Positions 54,865 to 63,193 of a DNA stretch of 64,000 bases are shown piece by piece. The notes under the pieces were generated by a model. It was not told the DNA's origin. It saw only the letters and a list, made by a program, of their open reading frames with translations, and ran no database searches. Both the position numbers and the translations under genes were made by a program. This DNA is from Vibrio sp. NTOU-M3 (GTDB lineage Bacteria > Pseudomonadota > Gammaproteobacteria > Enterobacterales > Vibrionaceae). Every line of letters begins with the position of its first letter. Position 1 is the first letter of the stretch. Where the stretch lies: contig NZ_CP162101.1 in the NCBI RefSeq assembly GCF_040869035.1, forward strand, positions 310,001 to 374,000, in the 5' to 3' direction.

Positions 54865-56268
54865 CTAAGCATCAACTTTTTGTTCTAACTGCTGATTTTT
54901 ACGTTTCAAAGCACCAAGTAAGATCCACTCACCGACTAAGATAGTAGCGATCACACCAATCAAGACTGGTGCGGTGTAGTTCCAGTCGGCAACCGTCAAT
55001 TCAAGAGCTTCAGGGAAAATAAACAGCACCACCGCTTGGAAAATGACGAAGAAACACACCACCGTCATGATGACTTGCGCCAACAATCCACCCGGGACTT
55101 TGAATGGGCGTTCGCGCTCACTGTCAACCAAACGCAGTTTGAGATAAGCAGGGAACATAAACAGATAAGGCAATAAGAAAATGCAGCTTGAGAAGGCAAA
55201 AATTGACCAGAACAAGTCATCGTTACCCTGAGCAAATAACGCATAAGACAAGATCACCACCGTGGAGACAATACCAGTGATATTGTTTGCGCCAACGGGA
55301 GAGCCTTTCTCAGACATCTTAGCCACAGGCGCTGGCAGTTCACCTTCTTGCGCTGCTTCAGCCGCCGCACGACTTGCCCCCATTGTCCAACTCACCATGT
55401 TGCCGATCAGCGTTAATAACGCACAGACACCAAAGAAGTACACCATTGCGTTACCAAGAGGTCCTTGGCCAAACAAGGTTTTGAAGGTGTCAATCAGACC
55501 CGCGACTAAGCCGATACTTTCAACAGGCAATGCCATCAAAATGCCAACGGTACCGAAGATATAAAGGAATGCCGTAATACTAATGGAAAGGAAGACGGCT
55601 TTGGGCATATCACGCACGTCTTTCATTTCTTTGGTCATTGTTGCAACCAGTTCAAACCCCATTAGGTTAAATACAATCGCAGGCAGGAATGCCACGGCAG
55701 AGTCTAACGTTGGCACCATCGCAGAAAAGGTAAATTCATTGGCAACGCCGTTTTTCATGCCGTAGACAAAGCCGCCCACACCTAGCGTTCCAATCACTAA
55801 AATTTTTAGCAACGCGCCAATATTGGTAACCCAAACCCCAATATCTGCTGAAACATTACAGATCCACACGGTAAGCCAAGTTAACGCGATACAAATGGCA
55901 ATTTGGCCCCACAAAGAAAGATCGGGCATAAATAACTCAGCGAACATACCAGCAAACATGATATAGACGGCTGGCATCCATAGACCCACGTTAATCCAGT
56001 AGAACCATGTTGTCCGTACCGCCCATTTAAAATTAAAGGCTTCTTTTACCCAGTCATATATACCGCCATCACCGGGATAGGTCGTACTTAGTTCAGATGT
56101 AATTAATCCGTAAGGGATCACAAAGAAGATTAGCATCACAACCCACCAGCCTATTGAGCTGACTCCTATGCTGGCGGATGCGGTGAGAGTGTCGACCACA
56201 AGTACTGCACATAACGTAAATAGTGCAATACTCATGACCCCCATTTTTCCTTGAGTTTCGTTACTCAT
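54865..56268 (-). CDS. aguD: Agmatine/putrescine antiporter (APC family)
   Basis: 467 residues from the ATG at 56268, with AAGGAG seven bases before it. Twelve hydrophobic segments of the APC fold: the first reads [21 protein letters not shown], and [16 protein letters not shown] [20 protein letters not shown] is the typical inner loop. Glutamate:GABA and agmatine:putrescine exchangers look alike; the neighbours make agmatine uptake for putrescine efflux the best reading. First gene of the leftward agu operon. Confidence 0.88.
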   Translation of the reverse strand: MSNETQGKMGVMSIALFTLCAVLVVDTLTASASIGVSSIGWWVVMLIFFVIPYGLITSELSTTYPGDGGIYDWVKEAFNFKWAVRTTWFYWINVGLWMPAVYIMFAGMFAELFMPDLSLWGQIAICIALTWLTVWICNVSADIGVWVTNIGALLKILVIGTLGVGGFVYGMKNGVANEFTFSAMVPTLDSAVAFLPAIVFNLMGFELVATMTKEMKDVRDMPKAVFLSISITAFLYIFGTVGILMALPVESIGLVAGLIDTFKTLFGQGPLGNAMVYFFGVCALLTLIGNMVSWTMGASRAAAEAAQEGELPAPVAKMSEKGSPVGANNITGIVSTVVILSYALFAQGNDDLFWSIFAFSSCIFLLPYLFMFPAYLKLRLVDSERERPFKVPGGLLAQVIMTVVCFFVIFQAVVLFIFPEALELTVADWNYTAPVLIGVIATILVGEWILLGALKRKNQQLEQKVDA

Positions 56269-56670
56269 GTTGTTTCGCTCCTTAACTACCAAATATGGCA
56301 GTTATTAGAAGTGAAATTTCCATGACGAACTTTGATGAAAACTTAATATCGGTTATGAGTGGTTTAATGCGATAAAAAATTAATTACCTTAGACATATTT
56401 AGAAAATATATTCAAAATAATCACAATATTTGTTCTTGATCAATTTATTCCATTCATGCTTTTATTATTGGCTTAATAATAGAAATATCTACGAGATCAC
56501 ATATCTACTTTTAACCTATTAATAATTATATTTATGTGACCAAGGTATTGTTTGCCAGTCCAGATATCGGATAAAAATCGAACTGTGATTTTTATCTCCA
56601 ACCAGCCCGATTTATTTAAATAGAGTGTAGTGCAACTACTTTAACGTCATTTATTTTTGGAGAATTCGAT
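56269..56670. promoter_or_regulatory. Divergent promoter region of aguD and carbamate kinase
   Basis: A 402-bp AT-rich spacer. A TATTATT-ggctt-AATAATA inverted repeat at 56463-56481 is the only clear palindrome and a possible TetR operator. The symmetrical arrangement implies common control of both arms of the agmatine pathway. Confidence 0.4.
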
Positions 56671-57579
56671 ATGTCTAAACCGATCATTGTTGTTGCTGTC
56701 GGAGGAAATGCACTATTACAGCGGGGTGAGATTATGAGTTGCGAGAACCAGCAAAAGAGTATTGCACAAACTGCAAGCTCATTGGCTGAACTGAGCAAAG
56801 ACTATCGCTTAGTGATTGTTCACGGTAATGGCCCGCAGGTAGGGTTACTTTCACTGCAAAATGACGCTTACAAAGACTGCCCTCCGTACCCTTTTGATGT
56901 ACTGGGAGCTGAAACACAAGGGATGATCGGCTATTTAATCCAACAGGGGCTAAATGCCGCTATTGAAGACCGTTATACCACCACGATCCTAACCCGTATT
57001 GTGGTTGACAAAGACGATCCGGCAGTGGCTGATCCATCTAAGTTTATTGGCCCGGTCTATAACGAAGAGCAAGCAAAACAACTCGCTGAAGCCAATGGCT
57101 GGATTGTGAAACCAGATGGCGCCCACTGGCGCCGCGTCGTGCCTTCGCCTAAACCAAAAGAAGTGTTAGAGATCAAAGCAATCAAAGACCTACTTGAAAA
57201 AGAACATTTAATTATTTGCGGCGGCGGAGGCGGTGCACCCGTGGTTGAAGACAATGGTGCTTACGTCGGCTTTGAAGCCGTAATTGATAAAGATATGACT
57301 GCAGCGTTAATTGCCGAACAAATTGGCGCTGAACATTTACTTATCCTGACTGACGGCACGCACGTTTGCTTAAATTGGGGGACACCTGAAGAGCAAAAGC
57401 TCGAACATGTGACGGTCAAACAAATGCAACAATATCAGTTCCCAGCAGGCTCTATGGGACCTAAAGTCGACGCTTGTTGCCAATTCGTTGAGAGCACGAG
57501 GCAGAAAGGCCACATTGGCGATCTGTCTTGTGCACTTGAAATCATCGAAGGTCGATCCGGCACTCATATACAACCGTAA
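56671..57579 (+). CDS. arcC: Carbamate kinase
   Basis: 302 residues. VVAVGGNALLQRGE is the N-terminal phosphate loop, followed by VIVHGNGPQVGLL, the DVLGAETQGMIGYL segment, CGGGGGAPVVE, VIDKDMTAALIAE and GSMGPKVDACCQFV near the C-terminus. It makes ATP from ADP and carbamoyl phosphate, the energy-yielding step of the agmatine deiminase pathway. GGAG precedes the ATG. Transcribed opposite to aguD and its partners. Confidence 0.96.
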   Translation: MSKPIIVVAVGGNALLQRGEIMSCENQQKSIAQTASSLAELSKDYRLVIVHGNGPQVGLLSLQNDAYKDCPPYPFDVLGAETQGMIGYLIQQGLNAAIEDRYTTTILTRIVVDKDDPAVADPSKFIGPVYNEEQAKQLAEANGWIVKPDGAHWRRVVPSPKPKEVLEIKAIKDLLEKEHLIICGGGGGAPVVEDNGAYVGFEAVIDKDMTAALIAEQIGAEHLLILTDGTHVCLNWGTPEEQKLEHVTVKQMQQYQFPAGSMGPKVDACCQFVESTRQKGHIGDLSCALEIIEGRSGTHIQP

Positions 57580-57618
57580 AATGGGATGCGACTCGTCTTC
57601 ATTAAGATAAAGGGAAAC

Positions 57619-57696
57619 ATGTTGAAGGATTCACAACTAAGATCAGAACTCAACAATGTCGCCCTTTATATTTTGCAAATAACACTAAATGGATAA
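57619..57696 (+). CDS. Possible 25-residue leader peptide upstream of the TetR regulator
   Basis: An ATG at 57619 with AAAGGG just upstream opens a 25-codon frame, with hydrophobic VALYILQI near its end. Its TAA at 57694-57696 falls four bases before the ATG at 57701, and overlaps the alternative ATG at 57689 in another frame. The spacing suggests that translation of the leader delivers ribosomes to the regulator gene. No known leader motif. Confidence 0.35.
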   Translation: MLKDSQLRSELNNVALYILQITLNG

Positions 57697-57700
57697 CCCT

Positions 57701-58351
57701 ATGCGCAAAGTCAACACAGAAAAGAAATTGTTGAAAATTAACCAGGCAGTTATTCAATTAATGGATAGACGAGAAGCAACAGATATATCTATGTACGACA
57801 TTGCAAAGGAATGTGGTATGGCAACGTCTACGGTTTATCACCATTATCCAAATATAGAAAAATTATTTCATTCCCTTTTAGAAAATGTATTTGATGAATT
57901 TGAACTTCTATTAAATCAATGTATAGATGAAGATAAAATATTTCATTGGCATGATATTAATAGAATGATAGAAACCGCCTACGTGGATTATTACAATAGC
58001 AGTCCTATTGCAAAAAAGTTGATACTCGGTCGCCACACCTTTGCCGAGCTAGGCCATGCCGACACCGAGCATGATTTAAAGCTAGGCGATCAAGTTGAGA
58101 TGATTTATCGACGCTTCTTTGATATTCCACAATTACCTCAGCCCATCAATATCTTCGCTATCTCGCTACAAGTGGCCGACAAACTCTACTCCCTTTCTTA
58201 TCGCAAGTATGGCTACATCACTCCAGAACTCGCCGAAGAGGCACTTCGGTTAACCGAATCTTACCTTCAACTTTATATTCCACCTATTTGCCAAAAATCA
58301 GTTCATACACCCCAATCAGCAACGGAACATAAGCCAGAGTTTTATTCGTAA
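57701..58351 (+). CDS. TetR-family regulator of the agmatine genes
   Basis: About 216 residues. The helix-turn-helix is DISMYDIAKECGMATSTVYHHYPNIEKLFHSLLENV, the usual TetR N-terminus (listed across two motifs: DIAKECGMATSTVY, HHYPNIEKLF). The C-terminal half is a helical ligand domain. An in-frame ATG at 57689 is also possible. It follows carbamate kinase on the same strand, so it probably senses agmatine or putrescine and controls the divergent agu promoters. The first half is AT-rich (ATA, AAA codons), unlike its neighbours. Confidence 0.88.
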   Translation: MRKVNTEKKLLKINQAVIQLMDRREATDISMYDIAKECGMATSTVYHHYPNIEKLFHSLLENVFDEFELLLNQCIDEDKIFHWHDINRMIETAYVDYYNSSPIAKKLILGRHTFAELGHADTEHDLKLGDQVEMIYRRFFDIPQLPQPINIFAISLQVADKLYSLSYRKYGYITPELAEEALRLTESYLQLYIPPICQKSVHTPQSATEHKPEFYS

Positions 58352-58440
58352 TTGGGTTACATTCACAGTGAAATTAAATATGTTGTAAGTTTTTTCTTAA
58401 AGAGAATAAAAATAAAAAATTTAAAATAAATTGACAAACT

Positions 58441-58469
58441 TTGAACATAATTAATATCAATCTTATAAT
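58441..58469 (+). promoter_or_regulatory. Sigma-70 promoter upstream of RTX-like copy 3
   Basis: TTGAAC, 17 bp, TATAAT is a near-consensus promoter inside the 349-bp spacer 58352-58700. It would give a leader of about 225 bases before the ATG at 58701. The rest of the spacer is very AT-rich with no gene seen. Confidence 0.6.
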
Positions 58470-58700
58470 TCACTTTGCGTCGCAAAATTACATTCACGCC
58501 AACTATTTATGCAAGATCATTCCATAATCCAACCAAGAAATTTAGCACTTTTGTTCCACATTAACATATAAATTCAAACCTAATTCCTAGGTAACTACCT
58601 ACGTACTGATCATGATGATAGTCATTGCATTTTATTAGGGTTATATGAAATTATTCCTGAAGCCCAAGGCTTAGATAAAAATAATTAAGGGAGTAATTAT

Positions 58701-59612
58701 ATGGCTATTTTAATAGGAACAACGAATATTGATGGTACAGGCACATCCAAGAACCTAACCAAAGACAATGCTACTTATATTCAGGAAGATTCTTACTTAT
58801 TGTGGAATAAAAGCGGCATAACTATCGCTTGCACTGACCATGATGATTTAATAAAGCTCGACAAAATTATAATAAACTCAGATCAGTGGAACAAAATTGG
58901 GTATAAGGAAGCGAATATTTCATCCAATTCCACATTTATAGATATCAATAATATTGTCGATGTTAATATTTTCAATAAATCAGAAAGTGGATTTTCTACA
59001 TTGAACATCACGAATGTAAAACGTGGTCAGATCGATACATCAAACTCTGCATCAAGCGACACAATTAATATCGGCGTCAAAAGTAATAGCGATAGCTGGA
59101 GCAATACATTCGATATAGATACAGGAAGAGGCGACGATACCGTCACGCTGGAAAATATTGAAGGTTCGCAATACACAGAGTTCTCGATTAATGTCGGAAA
59201 AGGAAATGACATTGTTGATCTATCACAGTTATCAGCAGCAAGCCGCGATGACAAAGAACGCCATGTGGATGGTGGTAAAGGCTTCGATATCCTGATTACC
59301 AATGGTGATGACACCATTACTTTCGAAGGTTTTGAAGCAATACAAGGAAAGGGCTTCAACCAAACGCTCACACTGGATAGTGACGATCTTGCTAGCAACT
59401 CAAAAGCCACGACTGGACTGATTGTTACGGATATCGATCTTACGTTCTCAACAGAAATCACGTTAATTGACGTAGACGATCTTACCAATAAACAAACCAG
59501 AGAGATTGAACGCAAAGGCTTCGACGCTGATGAATATCATCAAGTTCATGTATTATCCGATGGGGTGGAATACACGCTTCTCACTAATGATGATTCATTC
59601 GATATTGCTTAA
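58701..59612 (+). CDS. RTX-like acidic secreted protein, copy 3 of 3
   Basis: 303 residues. It opens AILIGTTNIDGTGTS, then NVKRGQID, GVKSNSDSWSN, turns GRGDDTVTL, GKGNDIVDL and GGKGFDILITNGDDTITFEG, ending LLTNDDSFDIA: clearly a paralogue of copies 1 and 2, closest to copy 2 in the C-terminal half. No signal peptide; only one Cys. Codons are AT-rich with many ATA isoleucines, in contrast with copy 2, pointing to weaker expression or recent transfer. GGAG precedes the ATG; a terminator follows. Confidence 0.8.
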   Translation: MAILIGTTNIDGTGTSKNLTKDNATYIQEDSYLLWNKSGITIACTDHDDLIKLDKIIINSDQWNKIGYKEANISSNSTFIDINNIVDVNIFNKSESGFSTLNITNVKRGQIDTSNSASSDTINIGVKSNSDSWSNTFDIDTGRGDDTVTLENIEGSQYTEFSINVGKGNDIVDLSQLSAASRDDKERHVDGGKGFDILITNGDDTITFEGFEAIQGKGFNQTLTLDSDDLASNSKATTGLIVTDIDLTFSTEITLIDVDDLTNKQTREIERKGFDADEYHQVHVLSDGVEYTLLTNDDSFDIA

Positions 59613-59616
59613 TAGA

Positions 59617-59644
59617 AAAAGCCAGCTTAAACGCTGGCTTTTTT
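59617..59644. terminator. Bidirectional terminator after copy 3
   Basis: AAAAGCCAGC and GCTGGCTTTT pair around TTAAAC between copy 3 and the convergent aldo/keto reductase. Confidence 0.9.
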
Positions 59645-59654
59645 ATTGTGTTTT

Positions 59655-60563
59655 CTATGGCACACCGTGGCCTTTTGACGCCACCCAAACCCGATACCAC
59701 TGCTCTCGAGTCAGTTCAATATCTAACGCTTTGGCTGCTGAATGTACTCGCTCAATTTTTCCTGAACCAATAATAGGTAATGGTTTAGAAGGTAAGCGAC
59801 GAACCCACGCATAAATCACTTGATCAATACTTTCGGCACCAACCTCTTCGCGCAATGCTTCTAGCTCCGCACGCACACGTTTCGCCTGCTCAGAAGTACC
59901 TGTAAATATTTCACCACCTGCGAGGCAAGACCAAGCCATTGGCCTTACGCGTTTCATTTGCAGTTGATCAAGTGTGCCGTCATGAGCTACATCAAAATTC
60001 AACGGATTGATCTCAACTTGGTTTGTCACCAGAGGTCGCGACAGGCGCGATTGCAAAAGCTCAAACTGAGCAAGCGTGAAGTTTGATACACCAAAATGTT
60101 TCACTTTACCCACTTTGTTCAATTCACTAAATGCTTCTGCGACTTCATCAGCATCCATCAACACATCTGGGCGATGAATTAATAAAACATCAATCTGCTC
60201 TACGCCCAATCGCTCTAATGAGTTATTGACCGACTGATAAATGTGCGCCGCACTGGTGTCGTAATGATTGATTTTTCGTTCAGGATTTTTCTCTGTACAG
60301 AGATTAATATCGCATTTGGTCACAATCTCAATTTGTTCACGAATCGAAGGTTCAAGCTTTAACGCTTCACCAAATAGCGCTTCACATTCATAGCCGCCGT
60401 AAATATCAGCATGGTCAACGGTGCTAATACCAAGCTCAATATGCTGCTTTAGAAATGTGAGGCGCTGCTGTGGTGTCATTCCCCACTCACCTAACCGCCA
60501 ATAGCCCTGAACAAGTTCCGAAAACTCTGGTCCTTGCTGTGCCATGGTTACCTTTTCTACCAT
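59655..60563 (-). CDS. Aldo/keto reductase (YdhF-like)
   Basis: 302 residues. AGGAGG lies just before the ATG at 60563. The barrel is marked by STVDHADIYGGYECEALFGEAL (Asp50 and Tyr55 of the tetrad), the Lys in IVTKCDI, and VLLIHRPD with the catalytic His, then LVTNQVEINPL and GSGKIERVHSAAKALDIELT at the NADPH site. A cytoplasmic NADPH-dependent oxidoreductase; substrate unknown. Divergent from the amylase gene. Confidence 0.93.
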   Translation of the reverse strand: MVEKVTMAQQGPEFSELVQGYWRLGEWGMTPQQRLTFLKQHIELGISTVDHADIYGGYECEALFGEALKLEPSIREQIEIVTKCDINLCTEKNPERKINHYDTSAAHIYQSVNNSLERLGVEQIDVLLIHRPDVLMDADEVAEAFSELNKVGKVKHFGVSNFTLAQFELLQSRLSRPLVTNQVEINPLNFDVAHDGTLDQLQMKRVRPMAWSCLAGGEIFTGTSEQAKRVRAELEALREEVGAESIDQVIYAWVRRLPSKPLPIIGSGKIERVHSAAKALDIELTREQWYRVWVASKGHGVP

Positions 60564-60862
60564 AATTCCCTCCTAATATTCTGACATCAGGTTAAGAGGC
60601 TTTCCGTCTTCACTCAATGCGACAATAACTGCAAAGTTAAGTTATTCCGCAGATCTGGGTGGTATCGCACGTTTATTAGGATTTATTGATGTCCAATGGT
60701 TGACCTTTCAAAAAATCAGTTCCTTTTGGCAAAGCAGCTCATCCCTTGAGTAGTTGTTTTGTGACTAATTACTCGTTTAGGGGCGTAGAGACAAGGAATG
60801 ATGTCAAACAACACCTCGGCGACTAACATCAATAATGCCCTACTCCATCACAAGGATATGTC

Positions 60863-62917
60863 GTGAAAACTCCCATTCTAGTCGCCGCTATTTCCGCTCT
60901 AATGTCTATGGTTGTCAATGCATCACCTACGCTTTCTATTTCTACCACAACCACGAGCCGAGATTTCCCTCTCACCAGTCAAGTACCTTTAACGATTCCC
61001 TTAGTAAAAGACGCTTATACGCTAACCATTTCGGGTCTAACGGGAAATTGTAAAGCAGATACGCAGCAGAAAGCCCGCTTTCGCACACCGTTGAGCCTAA
61101 ATTGCACCAAAGCAACGACTCTTCCCATAAAAATACGATTTAGCGGTGACTATGAATTTGTTTTCGATGACATCCAGCATACATTAACCATCAACAGGGC
61201 GACTAAGAAAACGACCAAATCAACATTTAAACGCCCAATTCCCAACGTGAAGTGTGAGCAATACGCTCACGGCCCGGTAACCTTATTTGTTGTTAATACC
61301 TTTCCTGAAGGCACCCGTTTGCGTGACGCTTTCACCAATGCAGAGGTGACGGTAAAAAACCAGCAGGTAACGATAACCCCTTCCCCCAGTAGCGGAGGTT
61401 TGGTGTTACTTGCACCTGTGGTTCCCGAAACACCAGCGCCCGCTTTCACCTATCGCAATGCCAACATCTATTTTGTCATGGTTGACCGATTCAATAACGG
61501 TGATACACAAAATGACCACAGCTATGGTCGTAAAAAGGATGGAAAGCAAGAGATAGGAACATTCCACGGCGGGGATCTCAAAGGCATCATTGATAAACTC
61601 GATTACATTGCCAGCTTAGGAACGAATGTACTTTGGCTATCACCAATTGTTGAACAGGTACATGGTTTTGTTGGTGGTGGCGACAGCGGTAGCTTTCCTT
61701 TTTATGCCTACCATGGTTACTGGACGCGCGATTTCACCAAGCTTGACGCAAACTTTGGTAATGAAGAAGATCTACAAACACTGGTTTCACAAGCACACCA
61801 ACGTGGCATCAAAGTACTGCTCGATGCCGTGATCAACCACCCCGGCTATGCCACACTTGCCGACCTTCAACATGATCATATTGCCGTCGGCGATAGTGAG
61901 AAATTACCGGATAATTGGACAAACTGGACACCCAGTTCTGCGCAAAATTGGCACGAGTACAACCAGCTTATCGATTACAACAGTCCCCAGTGGCGTAATT
62001 GGTGGGGAAGTGATTGGGTTCGCGCCAAGTTGCCTAACTACCCAGAGCCCGGCTCTAGTGATACCACACTCACCCTCGCTGGTTTACCAGACTTCTTAAC
62101 GGAATCACCCCAATTTGTCACACCGCCAAAATGGCTGCTAGAGAACCCAAATACTCGCGTTAAAGCAAGAGACAATTTTGCCGTTTCAGATTATTTAATC
62201 GAATGGCAAAGTGACTGGGTCAAACGTTTTGGAATCGATGGCTTTCGAGTTGACACGGTAAAGCACGTTGAAGGCGAGGTGTGGCAGCGGCTCAAACAAA
62301 GTGCCAGTCAACAACTTGAGCAGTGGCGTAAAGCCAACAATAAACGTGGTGAACCTTTTTGGATGATGGGCGAAGTATGGGGCCATTCCGCTTACCGTTC
62401 CCCTTATGCAGAGCAGGGCTTTGATGCATTAATCAACTTTGATCTACAAAAGAAACTGGATAAAGGAGCGGCCTGCTTCAGCCAAATGGCCGAGACTTAC
62501 CAAAACTACGCCGACAGTATGCTGCAAACACCGGACTATACTCCTGTCAGCTATATGTCTTCTCACGATACAGAGTTATTTTTTAGCCGCTTTAATCGTT
62601 ATGATATGCAGCGAAACGCTGCGAATGCCCTTCTCTTAACTCCAGGTGCCATACAAGTTTATTACGGCGACGAAATCGGCCGACCAATCGGACCATATGC
62701 CGACGATTTTCATCAAGGGACCCGCTCTGACATGGTGTGGCAATTGAGTGATCAGCAAAACGCGTTATTAGAACACTGGAAAGTTCTCGGACAATTTCGA
62801 GCAAAACACCCTGCGGTTGGCGCAGGAAAACACTCCGTTATCCCACAACAACATGGGTATGCGTTTTCCCGAATCTTAGGGAACGACAAAGTCTTTGTTG
62901 GGTTTGTCGGTCATTAA
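60863..62917 (+). CDS. malS: Periplasmic alpha-amylase, MalS-like (GH13)
   Basis: 684 residues from GTG 60863 (AAGGA upstream), close to E. coli MalS (676). Signal peptide KTPILVAAISALMSMVVNA, an N-terminal beta domain to about 190, then the GH13 barrel: region I DAVINH (321-326), region II GFRVDTVKH with nucleophile Asp464, region III GEVW with acid/base Glu504, region IV SSHD with Asp569. It cuts maltodextrins. The end, KVFVGFVGH, parallels the short MalS C-terminus, so it is not truncated. The spacer before it holds a poor MalT-like match at 60737-60746. Confidence 0.92.
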   Translation: MKTPILVAAISALMSMVVNASPTLSISTTTTSRDFPLTSQVPLTIPLVKDAYTLTISGLTGNCKADTQQKARFRTPLSLNCTKATTLPIKIRFSGDYEFVFDDIQHTLTINRATKKTTKSTFKRPIPNVKCEQYAHGPVTLFVVNTFPEGTRLRDAFTNAEVTVKNQQVTITPSPSSGGLVLLAPVVPETPAPAFTYRNANIYFVMVDRFNNGDTQNDHSYGRKKDGKQEIGTFHGGDLKGIIDKLDYIASLGTNVLWLSPIVEQVHGFVGGGDSGSFPFYAYHGYWTRDFTKLDANFGNEEDLQTLVSQAHQRGIKVLLDAVINHPGYATLADLQHDHIAVGDSEKLPDNWTNWTPSSAQNWHEYNQLIDYNSPQWRNWWGSDWVRAKLPNYPEPGSSDTTLTLAGLPDFLTESPQFVTPPKWLLENPNTRVKARDNFAVSDYLIEWQSDWVKRFGIDGFRVDTVKHVEGEVWQRLKQSASQQLEQWRKANNKRGEPFWMMGEVWGHSAYRSPYAEQGFDALINFDLQKKLDKGAACFSQMAETYQNYADSMLQTPDYTPVSYMSSHDTELFFSRFNRYDMQRNAANALLLTPGAIQVYYGDEIGRPIGPYADDFHQGTRSDMVWQLSDQQNALLEHWKVLGQFRAKHPAVGAGKHSVIPQQHGYAFSRILGNDKVFVGFVGH

Positions 62918-62967
62918 CACCACAGCCCGTCATTTCACATTAGTCAATTAGAACATTCTAAATAACA

Positions 62968-63009
62968 TATCATTTTGCTGCTTATCCTGATGTAAGCAGC
63001 AAAATGATA
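62968..63009. repeat. Long perfect stem-loop after malS
   Basis: A 17-bp perfect inverted repeat (TATCATTTTGCTGCTTA and TAAGCAGCAAAATGATA) around TCCTGATG. No T-run follows, so it may be a strong but non-canonical terminator. Its right edge overlaps the FadR-like site. Confidence 0.7.
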
Positions 63010-63024
63010 CTGGTCAAACCTGAT
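63008..63024. promoter_or_regulatory. FadR-like operator upstream of fadL
   Basis: TACTGGTCAAACCTGAT matches the FadR consensus A-N-CTGGTC-N-GACC-N-GTT at 14 of 17 positions counting N. It lies 170 bp before the fadL ATG, the position expected for fatty-acid control. Confidence 0.6.
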
Positions 63025-63193
63025 TGATAATGGTTTTTCTTCTTAAGTAGCTGTTTATAATGGCGCGTTTTCATTTTTAACATTTATATCATCAAAATTA
63101 TCACAAATTGTTTTTGACATTTATTTCACAAATATTTAACGTTTAATTCGATTTTCTAGCTGTTTATAACCGTGATCTCTGGAGATCAATATA

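Noticed and set aside
62850..62967. Amylase thought truncated at its C-terminal domain
   Set aside because: Length and ending fit MalS, which lacks the usual extra C-terminal domain.
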